The notes: generated by a model from the letters alone, not told the origin. 22,925 nucleotides of DNA from Glomus cerebriforme (GCA_003550305.1 QKYT01000895.1:18287-41211); one strand, 5' to 3'. Counted from the stretch's first letter, positions 1 to 10,685 are shown. Numbers and translations: made by a program.

Positions 1-74
1 CATATTGGGAATTTTACTATTGATTTATGTTCACATGTTATCGTTGATAATCTGGCCAAGAAAGGCAATTCAAT

Positions 75-99
75 GCCAAGATAAAACATCATTTATAAA
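75..99 (+). promoter_or_regulatory. Putative core promoter of SDR copy 1 (GCCAAG + TTATAAA)
   Basis: GCCAAG lies at 75-80 and a TATA-like TTATAAA at 93-99, about 78 and 60 bp upstream of the start codon at 153. The same pair recurs at nearly the same distances upstream of SDR copies 2 and 3, although the surrounding DNA has diverged. Conservation across the paralogues is seen directly. The promoter role is inferred. Confidence 0.45.
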
Positions 100-152
100 G
101 ACGGCATTTTATCAACTTTATCACAATTGTTTTTTTCTTTAACCTCAAAATA

Positions 153-1466
153 ATGCCAGTCAAATTATTAGATACATACGAATTATCAAGATACGTTATA
201 ATCCTTACTGGTGCGACTGATGGTAAGCAATAATTTTTTTAATCGATTATATGCCTTATATTTCAGAAATAATTTTTGATACTTTTTGTTATTTAACGTT
301 TTAAGGCATCGGTAAAGAAATGGCAAGGATTTTATCCGGATTTAATCCAAAACGATTGATCTTACCAGCTCGTAATAAAGAAAAAGGCAATAATTTATTA
401 GAGTACATTAAATCTTCCAACGGACATGCAAATAATGTTGAAATTTGGGAAATGGATTTAGCTGATTTACAAAGCGTAAAAAATTTTGCTAATAAATTCA
501 TCAATGAAGTAGGAGAATTACATATGTTAATTAATAATGCAGGTAAAAGAATAACGGAGGATTTTTTGATTACGTTCGTATATTTTGTATATTAATCTAT
601 TTACTCAATTTCGTAGGTATATTGGTTACTAGTGAAATTATTAAAACAAAGGATAACTTGGAATTACAATTTCAGGTTATGTTATTTTTCTTTTATATAA
701 GTTGTTTGTATGTGCGGCATTGTATTCACTTTTATCATGTTATACATCATATTAGGTCAATCATTTAGCGCCATTTTTTCTTACTATATTGTTATTGGAT
801 ACAATAAAAAAATCGGTTTCTGCTGAATTACCTGGAAAAATTGCATTTACTAGTTCAATGATTCAGGCATCCGGCGAAATTGATTTTGATAATTTAAATC
901 TTGAAAAAGGTGCTTATTGGAATCCTTTTAAAAGTTGTGGGAATACTAAATTGATGGTAAAGATTTTAATCAAAATTTATTTAGTAATAAAAATTCTAGT
1001 ATTTAAATATCTATTTTTTTTTAAAAAAAAAAAAAAATTTAAAGAATATTATAACTGCCAAGGAACTAACCCGTATTGTTCAGAATGAAAGTAAGTATTA
1101 AGGGAAAAAAATAATTTTTTATTATTATTAAGCAAAAAGAAAACAAATGACATTATTTCCTTTAAATATGCAGATATTACAACGTATTCGCTTCACCCTG
1201 GTACAATTCTAACGAATGTAACTCATATGAATAGCGCCTTAGCAAAGTTTTTTATGAATATATATGTGAAAATGATTGCGATAACACCTGAGCAAGGTGC
1301 CACCAATGTTCTTTATCCTGTGCTTTCTCCTGAAAATAAAGAAACTGGAAAATATTATCATGAAGGCATTGAACAGGAACCGAATAAACTTGCAAATGAT
1401 CAAGAACTTGCAAAAAAACTGTGGAATGTTTCGGTAAAAATATTAAAAGATCATGGAATGATTTGA
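153..1466 (+). CDS. Short-chain dehydrogenase/reductase, tandem copy 1 (catalytic Tyr replaced by Cys)
   Basis: Six exons: 153-222, 306-542, 617-675, 756-956, 1045-1090 and 1174-1466. All junctions are GT...AG, phases stay open, and the product is 301 aa. The fold is that of an NAD(P)-dependent SDR resembling the retinol dehydrogenase/WWOX-like branch. The cofactor motif TGATDGIG is at residues 19-26, NNAG at 100-103, the ELQFQVNH stretch with the conserved Asn at about 124, the Ser pair at 155-156, and the post-catalytic HPG at 212-214. The expected active-site YxxxK reads CGNTK: TGT encodes Cys at residue 183, where both neighbours have TAT for Tyr, and Lys187 is kept. Classical SDRs use that Tyr as the catalytic acid/base, so this copy is probably inactive or altered. 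The start codon is supported because the peptide MPVKLLDTY is identical in all three copies. The substrate is unknown. Intron 3 has a weaker donor (GTTATG) than the GTAATT of the other copies. Confidence 0.88.
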
Positions 1467-1713
1467 AAATTCTATCTTAATTTTTAAATTTAAAATAATT
1501 ATTTAATTATTTTTTTTTACGTAACTTTTAAGTAAATTAAATAAATATTCGCTAATATGTATTTGAAACATCGGCTGATTGATCTGATGATTTTTATAAA
1601 TTATAAGGCTAACGCAAATAGTACATGCAAAATAAGAACTTCCCACGCTTATTGTCGATATATTATCAATCTAAATTTGGGGTCCAACAAATCAAGAAAG
1701 GTATTTCACGGTT
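1467..1713. other. Short spacer between SDR copies 1 and 2
   Basis: This is AT-rich DNA of about 250 bp with no ORF or structured element that I recognise. The whole spacer from stop to next start is only 326 bp, compared with 834 bp between copies 2 and 3. It lacks the 3'-flank block that follows copies 2 and 3. Confidence 0.6.
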
Positions 1714-1745
1714 ACCAAGATTAAATGGCGTAACTTTATATAAAA
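1714..1745 (+). promoter_or_regulatory. Putative core promoter of SDR copy 2 (ACCAAG + TATATAAA)
   Basis: ACCAAG lies at 1714-1719 and TATATAAA at 1737-1744, about 79 and 56 bp upstream of the ATG at 1793. Position and order match the blocks upstream of copies 1 and 3. The regulatory role is inferred from this conservation. Confidence 0.45.
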
Positions 1746-1792
1746 GTTCGATATTCTCACTTTTAATAAAATTAAATTTTTAACCTTTAATA

Positions 1793-3084
1793 ATGCCAGT
1801 CAAATTATTAGATACATACGATTTATCAGGATACGTTATAATTCTTACTGGTGCGACTGATGGTAAATAATTATTTTTCTCGGTAATTCAAATATACAGT
1901 ATCTTCCACTTTTTCTTATACATTTTATTACATTTATTTAAGGCATCGGTAAAGAAATGGCAAGGATTTTATCCAAATTTAATCCAAAACGATTGATTTT
2001 ACCAGTTCGTAATAAAGAAAAAGGAAATAGTTTGCTAGAATATATTAAGTCTTCTAACGGAAATGCAGATAATATTGAAATTTGGGAAATGGATTTAGCC
2101 GATTTACAAAGTGTAAAAAATTTTTCGAATAAATTTATCAATGAAGTTGGAGAATTACATATGTTAATTAATAATGCAGGTAAAGAAAAAGGGGGGGATT
2201 ACACTTGTATATTCATATTTTTGCATATTTATATTTTTAATATTTTTCATAGGTATATCGGTTCATAATAAAGTTGTCAAAACGAAGGATAACTTGGAAT
2301 TGCAATTTCAGGTAATTTTATTACCCTACAAGTCGTTATATGACGTTTATTTTTAACGTGTATACATTATTTTAGGTCAACCATTTAGCACCATTTTTGC
2401 TTACCTTACTATTATTGGATACGGTAAAAAAATCAGTTTCTGCTGAATTACCTGGAAAAATTGCATTTACCAGTTCAGATGCTAATAGATTTGGCGAGCT
2501 TGATTTTGATAATTTGAATCTTGAAAAAGGTGCTTATTGGAATCCTCTTAAGGGTTATGCGAACACTAAATTGATGGTAAGTAATAAAAAAAAGTTTTAA
2601 AAATTTAATTTATTTATTTTATTACATTTTTATTTTATTTTTTTTTAAATAAAAATAAGAATATTATTATCGCCAAGGAATTAGGACGCATTGTTCAGAA
2701 TGAAAGTAAGTAATAGAAGAAAATCAATTTTTATCGTATTCTCATTAAAAGAAATAAAAAAAATCAACTTTTTTTCTTTAAATATATGTAGATATTATCA
2801 CATATTCACTTCACCCTGGTGTAATTCGAACAAACTTGGGCCACATGAATAGTGGGCCCACATCTTTTATCATAGGAGTAATGGCGAATATGATTGCGAT
2901 AACAGCTGAACAAGGTGCTGTCAATACTCTTTATCCCGTGCTTTCTCCTGAAAATAAAGAAACAGGAAAATACTATCACGATGGCATTGAAAAAGAACAA
3001 AATAAAATTGCAAGTGATCAAGAAGTTGTAAAGAAACTGTGGGATGTTTCTGAACAAATATTAAAAGATCATGGAATGATTTAA
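1793..3084 (+). CDS. Short-chain dehydrogenase/reductase, tandem copy 2
   Basis: Six exons: 1793-1862, 1943-2179, 2253-2311, 2376-2576, 2660-2705 and 2792-3084. Exon lengths (70, 237, 59, 201, 46, 293 nt) and phases are identical to the neighbouring copies, giving 301 aa. The Rossmann cofactor motif TGATDGIG is at residues 19-26 and NNAG at 100-103. The conserved Asn of VNH is at about 124, the catalytic Ser at about 156 (FTSSD), and the active-site YANTK gives Tyr183 and Lys187. HPG is at 212-214. The long Ser-to-Tyr spacing of 27 residues fits retinol dehydrogenase-like SDRs better than compact bacterial ones. All catalytic residues are present, so the protein is predicted to be an active NAD(P)-dependent oxidoreductase, probably cytosolic since I see no signal peptide. 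The substrate is unknown. It is the most divergent copy towards the C-terminus (for example EQNKIASDQEVV). Confidence 0.9.
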
Positions 3085-3404
3085 AATTATTTTTAAAAAA
3101 AAAATCTATTTCTTATTATTTTTCTTTTTTATAACTTTTATGGTTAATTCATACAAGAAATGAATTTATTTATAATTTTTCATTAATTAAAAAGGAAATA
3201 CTATTTTTAAACCAATCTTCTAGCCAAGTATTATTAAGTCTGCACGGATTATAATCATTATATATTGATATGATCCGCAATTTAAACATTTATTACATCA
3301 TAAACGTCTTAATAAGACCAGGTCGCTCATAGTAATAAATTCTATCAATACAAATTAAGGAAACAAGGATACAGTAAATATGCATATGCATTATTCGTTA
3401 ATAT
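3085..3404. other. Spacer 3' of SDR copy 2
   Basis: AT-rich non-coding DNA immediately downstream of the stop codon, starting with a poly(A)/poly(T)-rich stretch. No gene or clear repeat was recognised. Confidence 0.5.
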
Positions 3405-3600
3405 TGTATTATATCTTCATTATTCAATGGAAAAAAATCATCAAAACCAACATACAACCCAAAATTGGATAATTTGCTTAAAATCCGGTCCGTCATTATA
3501 TTTTTTGATGGCAGCGAATTCTTGGATGCGATTACATGTGAAATCATTGATTGGTATAAACAAAAGAGCTTTCGAACACTACCATTTTCTTCCTGATATC
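3405..3600. repeat. Duplicated 3'-flank block, copy A (downstream of SDR copy 2)
   Basis: The stretch begins TATATCTTCATTATTCAATG, runs through AAAATCATCAAAACCA to AAATTGGATAATT, and ends near a segment with ATAAACAAAAGAGCTT. The same ordered words recur in diverged form downstream of SDR copy 3 (about 5558-5860), at nearly the same distance from the stop codon (about 325 versus 335 bp). It is therefore part of the duplicated unit and not an independent gene. The small open frame inside it is not conserved in the second copy. Confidence 0.5.
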
Positions 3601-3841
3601 AAATTTTGTCCTTTGTAATACTCTTTATATGAACTTAATCAATTGGTAATTATACAATATTTGTTTTCTAAAATAACTCACAGTTAATATTTTTATTTTT
3701 GCGTATCCATTTTATTGCGGATCACAAATTAAGTTAATTTCTTATTATATAATTGTGTGACCATAGGTTTTTATTGAAATAATGACAAGTTGATTATTAA
3801 TTTGTCTCAGTTCTAAGACTAGAGATTTGGAGTACGACATT

Positions 3842-3868
3842 GCCAAGGCATGAAGTAAAACTTATAAA
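3842..3868 (+). promoter_or_regulatory. Putative core promoter of SDR copy 3 (GCCAAG + TTATAAA)
   Basis: GCCAAG lies at 3842-3847 and TTATAAA at 3862-3868, about 77 and 57 bp upstream of the ATG at 3919. The arrangement matches those of copies 1 and 2. The regulatory role is inferred. Confidence 0.45.
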
Positions 3869-3918
3869 TAAAAGCTCAATTTCTTACCCTAATGAATTAA
3901 CTATCTTAACATCAAACA

Positions 3919-5225
3919 ATGCCAGTCAAATTATTAGATACATACGATTTATCGAAATACGTTATAATTCTTACCGGTGCGACTGATGGTAAATAATTAT
4001 TTTCAATAATTCAAATATACTGTATCTTTCACTTTTTCTTTTCTTATACATTTTATTACATTTATTTAAGGCATCGGTAAAGAAATGGCAAGAATTTTAG
4101 CTGGATTTAATCCAAAACGATTGATTATACCAGCTCGTAATAAAGAAAAAGGAAATAATTTATTAGAACATATTAAATCTTCCAACGGACATACAAATAA
4201 TGTTGAAATTTGGGAAATGGATTTAGCCGATTTACAAAGTGTAAAAAATTTTGCTAATAAATTCATCAATGAAGTAGGGGAATTACATATGTTAATTCAT
4301 AATGCAGGTAAAAAAAAAATGGGAGGGTTTTTGTTTGCGTTTATATCTTTATATCTTTATATATTTATGTGTTTCAATATTTCCTCATAGGTATATCGAT
4401 TCATAATAAAGTCATTAAAACGAAAGATAATTTGGAATTGCAATTTCAGGTAATTTTATTTCTTTTCAAATCGGTTGGTTGTATGACGTTCACTTATAAC
4501 TTATATACGTTATATTAGGTCAATTACTTAGCACCATTTTTGCTTAATCAATTGTTATTGGATACAATGAAAAAATCAGTTTCTGCTGAATTACCTGGAA
4601 AAATTGCATTTACTAATTCAGAGGCTAATCAATTTGGCGAGCTTGATTTTGATAATTTAAATCTTGAAAAAGGTGCTTACTGGAATCCTCTTAAGGGATA
4701 TGGGAATACTAAATTGATGGTAAGACTTTCGATCAAAATCTATTTATTTTAATAATAAAGGCTTTGAAACTTTATATTTATTTATTTTTTTTTTTAAAAA
4801 AAAATCAAGGGTGTAATTATTTCCAAAGAATTAGGTCGAATTGTCCAAAGCGAACGTAAGTATTAAGAAATTTTGTTTTTTTTATCATTTAAAAAACAAT
4901 ATTCTAACCCTTTCTGTCTTTAAATATTATAGATATTTCGACCTTTTCGATCCACCCTGGTATAATCCTAACAAACATAGATCATATGAATGGCTGGTTC
5001 ACATCTTCTATCCTAAAATTTCTTATATCAATGTCCGGAATATCACCTGAGCAAGGTGCTATCAATGTTCTTTATCCTGTGCTTTCTCCTGAAAATAAAG
5101 ACACGGGAAAATACTATTATGAAGGCATTGAATATGAACCGAATAAACTTGCAAATGATCAAGAACTTGCAAAAAAACTGTGGAATGTTACTGAACAAAT
5201 ATTAAAAGATCATGGAATGATTTGA
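3919..5225 (+). CDS. Short-chain dehydrogenase/reductase, tandem copy 3
   Basis: Six exons: 3919-3988, 4071-4307, 4391-4449, 4519-4719, 4810-4855 and 4933-5225, giving 301 aa with the same exon lengths and phases as the other two copies. The cofactor motif TGATDGIG is at residues 19-26. The usual NNAG is HNAG at 100-103. The conserved Asn is in VNY at about 124, Ser at about 156 (FTNSE), and the active-site YGNTK gives Tyr183 and Lys187. HPG is at 212-214. The catalytic set is complete, so it is predicted to be an active NAD(P)-dependent oxidoreductase of the retinol dehydrogenase-like SDR type, with unknown substrate. Its C-terminal segment (EPNKLANDQELAKKLWNV) is identical to copy 1, whereas its introns 1 and 3 look like copy 2. 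This mosaic pattern suggests gene conversion within the cluster. Confidence 0.9.
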
Positions 5226-6170
5226 AAATTCGATTTTTTTTTAAAATAATTTTTACTTATTTCTTATATATTTTCTATAACTTAAAATAATTATATATAT
5301 TCACAATTTCACATAGAAAGAAATGAATGGATATAATCTAACTTTTCATTAATAAAAAATATTTTTTTTTTTTTAAAAAAAAAAAAGTATATATTATCGC
5401 TAATATGACGCCTACAGTAAATTTGATAATACGTTATTCACATTCGAGTACTTTAAGATATTCAAATAAAGTAATTTTATGAAGTTTTCCAATAAATTAT
5501 ATCAGTTATAAATTAGGGGGAAATTCCATGGACACACAAATGAGCATAAAGTGTTATGATATCTTCATTCTTCAATGAATAATAATTTACATTACGCAAG
5601 AAAAACATCATCGAAGCCAGCATTGGATCCGAAATTAGATAATTCGACCAATATATTTTGTGGTCGCCATCAGATAATGATATTCTGACTCGATCGCTAC
5701 CGTCACGTAGCCAATAAAGTCACAATATTAACCGAAAAACTATACAGTATAAAGAATTAAAATTTACCTTTTAAAGAAAATATAGTAAATCTTGCTCATA
5801 TGACGAACGCCAGCATGTGAATTTGATTGAGTCTGACATTCGTATAAACAAAAGAACTTACAAAGTATTAAAAAAAGAGAAAAAGTGTCTAATTTATATA
5901 ATTTTCTTCTTACATTTTACTTGCAAATTGCAACCATGAATAAAAAATAAATCTTGAAATACTGCATCGGTATCAGTAGTAGCATCTACTGTACAGTACA
6001 ACTACAACTCTTGCTGCTGTTTTATCAGATTTATAATTTTTTTTTAAATATAGATTTGTGCGCGAACAATAATACTTTATGATAAAATTATTTATTTTAT
6101 TGAAATATGATATCATCACATACACAATATTTTTTGCGTCGGTATGTGTCGGAAACATGTCAATTATGGA
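5226..6170. other. Intergenic DNA with duplicated 3'-flank block, copy B
   Basis: No gene is supported. The part at about 5558-5860 is the diverged partner of the block at 3405-3600: the ATATCTTCATTCTTCAATG, AAAACATCATCGAAGCCA and AAATTAGATAATTCG words occur in the same order, and ATAAACAAAAGAACTT comes at the end. The rest is AT-rich, with T and A homopolymers around 5360-5385. Confidence 0.5.
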
Positions 6171-6177
6171 ATTGTGG

Positions 6178-6470
6178 TTGTTGTAGCCCAAACTTGACCA
6201 TGTCCCAGACCAAACTTGGGATATCCCAAATCGAAATTTTGATTTTTGTACATCCCAAACCAAATCCAACTTGGGATATCCCAAATCAAATCTGGGATAT
6301 AATCAAATTTGGGATATTTGATTGCCTCAAATCCAACCATATCCCAGGTTAGTTTGGGACACGTCAAGTTTGGAACATACAAGACCAAACTCAACCATGT
6401 CCCAAATTAACCCGGTTGGATCTGGGTCATGGTCAGGTTTGGGAACATCAAATGTCCAAACTCAACCAAA
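6178..6470. repeat. Degenerate TTTGGGATAT/ATATCCCAAA repeat block 1
   Basis: The words CCCAAA, TTTGGGA and CCAAACTC(A)ACC recur roughly every 20-30 bp in both orientations. The perfect 14-bp palindrome TTGGGATATCCCAA occurs twice, at 6216-6229 and 6271-6284. Short open frames here on both strands translate the same repeat (IWDI, FGLGH, WDIPN-type strings) and are artefacts of it. Related blocks lie at about 12707-12925 and 19569-19690, so this is a dispersed repeat family, not a gene. Confidence 0.65.
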
Positions 6471-6479
6471 AGTAACATG

Positions 6480-6960
6480 CACATTTTGTTATTTCGTGGT
6501 TTGAACAATGTGGCGCAGAAAATTTAACGGTTGTGAGAATTTTTTTTTTTAAAAAAAAACCTAAATATTACAACTTATAACATCAAATTTATAGATTTGG
6601 AATTTTGTATTGATGATAGAATTAACGTATAGGCATAATAAAGTTCATTATAATTTAACAAAAAAAAATTAATTATAAGATATTATTTAATTAACGAATC
6701 GATTTCTATGAATTATAACTACAAATTTCTAAATTGTTCTGAGGCTGACCATGGTATTAAAATCCTTGCTTTACTATCAGAAAAAAATTTACTTTCTATT
6801 TAATTTAAGTTATATGTACAAAACCTCCTCATGTTCTTATATATGTTTATTTTTATAAATAATAGAAGTTTAGTTTACACATTTTTATGAATATTTATAT
6901 TTGATTATTTTAAAAGAATTTTTTTATTAAAAGAATCTGTGATTACATGATCTAAACCAG
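6480..6960. other. Non-coding AT-rich spacer
   Basis: No ORF, RNA gene or repeat was recognised. The stretch is strongly AT-rich and has several A and T homopolymers. Confidence 0.5.
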
Positions 6961-6966
6961 TATAAT

Positions 6967-8060
6967 TCATCCTTTATTTTTGGGTTTATTTTGTAGTTTA
7001 TCTTCATATTCTTTATATAATTCAAATGCTTTAATTTCATTTATTTTAGTCCCTATTCCATGTTCATAACATAATTCATTGATATGATATGATCTTTTTT
7101 GACTGCGATTTTGTATAACTTAAATGCTTTAACTTCGTGTTTTTCAGTTCCTATTCCATGTTGATAGCAATATCCAAGATCATAAAGTGAATCAACATGA
7201 CCTTTCCCAGCCGCTTCTTCATATAGTTCAAATGCTTTAATTTCATCTTTTTCAGTTCCTATTTCATAATAAAAACATTCTCCATGATCATAAAGTGAAA
7301 TGACATGTCCTTTATCGGCTGCTTTTTCTTATAATTCAATTCATTTTTTATAATTCCTAATCCATATTGATAGCAATATCCAAGATCATGAAATGAATTA
7401 ATGTGGTCTTTTTCAGCTGCTTATTTATATAATTCAAATTCTTAGATTTCGTTTTTTTGAACTCCCCAAGGTTATTTATTGAATTAATATGACATTTTCC
7501 CGCCTTTCTTTATATAATTCAAATGCTTTAATTTCGTTTTTTTTTCAGTTCCAATGTTATAATGATAAAAAATTGCTAAAGGAAAGTTATTTTGCTGTTT
7601 ATCCTTATTATCTAATAAATATTTGAATATTTCATATTCATTTTTGTTTTTTAAAACTATATATAGTTTAATTAATTGAATAATTTCTTTTTTATAAATT
7701 CCCTTTTGTAAAGAATTTTCATATTGTAATAATAATTCATTAATAATGATTTCATTTTCATTTAAATCAATATTGGTTATTGATTTTTCACCAATCTGCA
7801 TGTTTTCATTATTAGAACTTAATGGGTGTTCACCGGAATATCTCATTCCATTTATATTCAAATCAATTGATTTTAGGTTAGAAAATATTTGTTGCATATC
7901 TGGTCTGTCATCCAGATTATTTTGCCAACAGCATTCTAAAAAATATGTGAATTAAAGAAATTAGAACTTATATCAACTATTTAAACAAATATAATAAAAA
8001 AACGTACTCGTATAAATATTGATATAATCACTTGGTATGATTTGCTTACCAGTTGTTTCG
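6967..8060 (-). pseudogene. Decayed protein kinase / Sel1-like repeat protein (C-terminal remnant)
   Basis: Reading the minus strand from about 8055, DYINIYT is followed by an intron (GT at 8007, AG at 7936). The next exon, starting at 7935, reads KCCWQNNLDDRPDMQQIF, the classic end of a kinase C-lobe (W...DDRP). A 60-70 aa acidic linker follows, including the part open from 7897 to 7484. After it come Sel1-like repeats of the form [20 protein letters not shown] and [18 protein letters not shown]. The natural C-terminal end seems to be a TGA at 6969-6967. The gene is broken. There is a frameshift in an A run near 7540, another a few codons later, TAA codons in place of sense codons within repeats (about 7330-7450), and a further frameshift near 7095. 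The N-lobe and most of the kinase are absent, with homology stopping near 8055 where repetitive DNA begins. Intact relatives would be cytoplasmic kinase-Sel1 signalling proteins. No function is expected here. Confidence 0.8.
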
Positions 8061-8845
8061 CATCCTTCAGATGCTCTGCAACATTGGCATTCATATTTGC
8101 TTCATATAATAGCATATAGTAGATAGAGAATGGTAGCATATGGGTCGAAAAAATATAGCATCCACATTCGCTTCACCCTAAAGGGCTTTGCTTGTGTTCC
8201 TACTATATTTTTTCTTCCAGGGCATCCACATTCGCCTTAAGGCTCATGTTCCTCCTCCTCTTCAGCTACCAATATAGTATGCAAATTGGGAGGCTATGGG
8301 TGATCTTATATGACTTCAGATATTACCTCATATATGCATGCTATTGGTATGGATTACCTTTTTTATGCAAACATAGTGTCTGAGCCATCCTCTAGCTCAC
8401 CAAGTAGTTTGCACTTTTTTTTTGCAATCATGAGATGGGATATTATTGTACTAGATAGTTCACAATTTTGCACACACCAACCCCGCCCTCAGGTGCATTT
8501 TTTTATATTCATACTTGGTACCTGCGATTTGTATACCATTAGCCCACTCATTACATTTATAATTTGCTTACAGTAAGCTTATTTGCTTTCAAAAATCTCG
8601 TGCTAAATAGTATAACAAATTTGTATTTATAAAATTCCAAAGACTCTAGCTAAGTAAGATTACTAATTAGTATTTCTGAGATTGCGGAGTCTCCAGCTAA
8701 GCAGGAAAACAAATAAGTAATTTTAATGAACTAGAGGCGCAGGAAATAAAAAAGATTACTAAGTAATATAGCAGGAAGGCACTCGGGGAGGCGTACACCT
8801 CAGGTGGAAACTGCCTGTCTCCCCCCAGAAGAGATAGTGATACAT
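8061..8845. other. Repetitive non-coding stretch abutting the kinase remnant
   Basis: No coding signal is supported. A perfect 12-bp inverted repeat, GAAAAAATATAG (8147-8158) and CTATATTTTTTC (8203-8214), brackets a 44-bp loop. The 14-bp direct repeat GCATCCACATTCGC occurs at 8158-8171 and 8222-8235. Near 8785-8824 a GC-richer segment can fold, with GGGGAG pairing with CTCCCC around an inner CACCT/AGGTG stem. A loosely repeated (A/T)GCTAAG...GATTACTAA motif runs through 8650-8770. Mobile-element debris that interrupted the kinase gene is a reasonable inference. Confidence 0.45.
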
Positions 8846-9970
8846 CATGAAAATTGGTAAAGAATTCATGAGATATTGGGTCTTATTAAATCAAAATTAT
8901 GTATGGTGCCATATGAAAATGCTGTTAAATTTTTTATATACGTTATATCGTTTTGTAATAGGAATTTCGTATTGTCCTTTAAGAAATTTTCTATTAATAT
9001 GGGTGTATATCTTGTGCATCGTAATGAATTACACTATCCTACGATTCATATTGAACTATCTATTATAAATTTATTCTCATATATGTAATATATAATCCTT
9101 ACTGAAATTTCTGATTCATGGTGGTGAAAATCTCCTCTAATTAACATCTGACGCAAATCATAACCTGAGAACAACATATATATGCCTCAAAACTCCGAAT
9201 TTTGTTTATATATATTATTTAATGGTTATCGTATTCAAAAAAGATGTTAAACTACGAAATTATATAGATGGTGATTTTACAATTATGTTACGTTTTTTCT
9301 TTTATCACGAACAAATTATATTTTCTTAGTTTGATGTCCAAATTTGTATTTTACAAGTTTTAGCATGGCCATTTTAAATGAATGGCAAATAATACAGATT
9401 ATTATGCTTGCTCAAGTCTCCAAACCATTTCATTTCATTAATCACGGAGTGTCGCTGAAGTGTATCTGTAAATTCCTTAATTATATGGATCTGTATAAGA
9501 TTGTCTATTTGATGATGAAGCATTTAGCATTTTTGCATTTGACATTATGTAATAAATAGTACGATAATTGGAATGAGGATTTTTTTGAATAAAACTAATT
9601 TCACCCTGTTTTGTAGCCAAATTCCGTTTAAAAATCTAACGTTAACTGTTTTATCACAATAATTTTTTTTGCTAAGTTAAAAAAGTAACTAATCAAATAT
9701 TAAATATCATGAACAATATGATGCTTGATATTTTTTTTCGCTCCAAAAAAAACTACTCTTAGTAAACCACCATTTGCATATTCATAACTTCATAACTCAT
9801 CTGTTTATTAATTTTATGTTATTGCACGGGCGTACTTGATAACGGCACATCAGATCATTAAGAAAGACGAACGTCAATAACAATATTAATATACGCGATA
9901 TTAAGATTAGTGCGTGCACACAACACAAACCCTATAAAATAATTTTGAGTTTTTTCAGAATAAAAACTAG
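8846..9970. other. Gene-free AT-rich stretch
   Basis: Small overlapping open frames (about 8847-9088 and 9344-9559) have neither recognisable motifs nor intron-exon support, and overlapping frames of similar length look like chance. No RNA gene was seen. Confidence 0.45.
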
Positions 9971-9972
9971 AA

Positions 9973-10017
9973 AAATGATCATTTATCGAAGTTGTTTCCA
10001 GAATTTTTTTTATAGGG
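9973..10017. repeat. Dispersed ~45-bp repeat, copy A
   Basis: This stretch contains AATGATCATTTATCGAAG, then TTGTTTCCAGAA, then a T run and TATAGG. It matches 19716-19760 with only a few differences (GAAG versus GGAG, T-run length). The two copies are about 9.7 kb apart in the same orientation. Confidence 0.65.
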
Positions 10018-10680
10018 AAAAAATATCAGGTATTATGTAAAAAATATCAGTACAATAAATTCCGCACAATCCTAATGATCGTGTATTAATATAACATTAA
10101 CAGAACACGCATTTTCATACAGAATATGTACTGAATGTACAGTATATAATTATATATATTTACTAATCTAATCTAGAACGTCATCCTATTTTTTATACTT
10201 ATCGATAACTCACATAACTTGCCCATCGATGAGTTCAACCAGGTTATTAACCGATGGTTGATAGGCAACGGTAAAGAACACAAATAATCAGATAATTTTC
10301 ATTCCTATCATTGTTACTATAAGTTTTTTTTTATTCATCATATTTATAGGGTTTATAATAAAGGATTAGCTATTCATATTTTATGATACCGTATAATTCA
10401 TCTTCACACAAATCAGCATTGTCTAATTACATCTTATTTAAACGCCGGCACTATACAATTCTGGCCGGAATTAACCCAAAAAGAATCTACCTGATTATTT
10501 TCATCTTAAAGTTATTTTTTTTCACAATGAAACACAAGCTTCTTTAAAGAATAACTCCCTCTCTATCTCTCAAATTGTAAATATCTTAGGTGGTAAGTCT
10601 TTCATTATTTTTATTTTTGGGTATCAATGGTCGAAGTGACATGGTATGGCATTGTGCTATGCGTGTTGTGCCCCAAGTTA
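10018..10680. other. Non-coding stretch upstream of the MITE-like element
   Basis: No coding signal was seen. Around 10458-10475 there is an AATTCTGGCCGGAATTAA near-palindrome. Its TTCYGGCC core also occurs inside the neighbouring inverted-repeat element and near 20033-20040, so it is probably part of a shared repeat family. Confidence 0.4.
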
Positions 10681-10685
10681 TAATA

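Noticed and set aside
3427..3618. 63-codon + strand frame starting MEKNHQNQ
   Set aside because: The homologous 3'-flank copy near 5571-5860 does not keep the frame, so it looks like chance.
6107..6504. Several overlapping open frames on both strands with repeated IWDI/LGYPK-like strings
   Set aside because: They simply translate the TTTGGGATAT repeat block and have no independent coding signal.
8158..8235. Direct repeat GCATCCACATTCGC considered as a CRISPR-like array
   Set aside because: Only two copies, no regular spacer series, no cas genes, and the context is eukaryotic.
8192..9559. Cluster of 60-90 codon + strand frames
   Set aside because: They overlap each other, show no recognisable motif, and have amino-acid content typical of AT-rich non-coding DNA.
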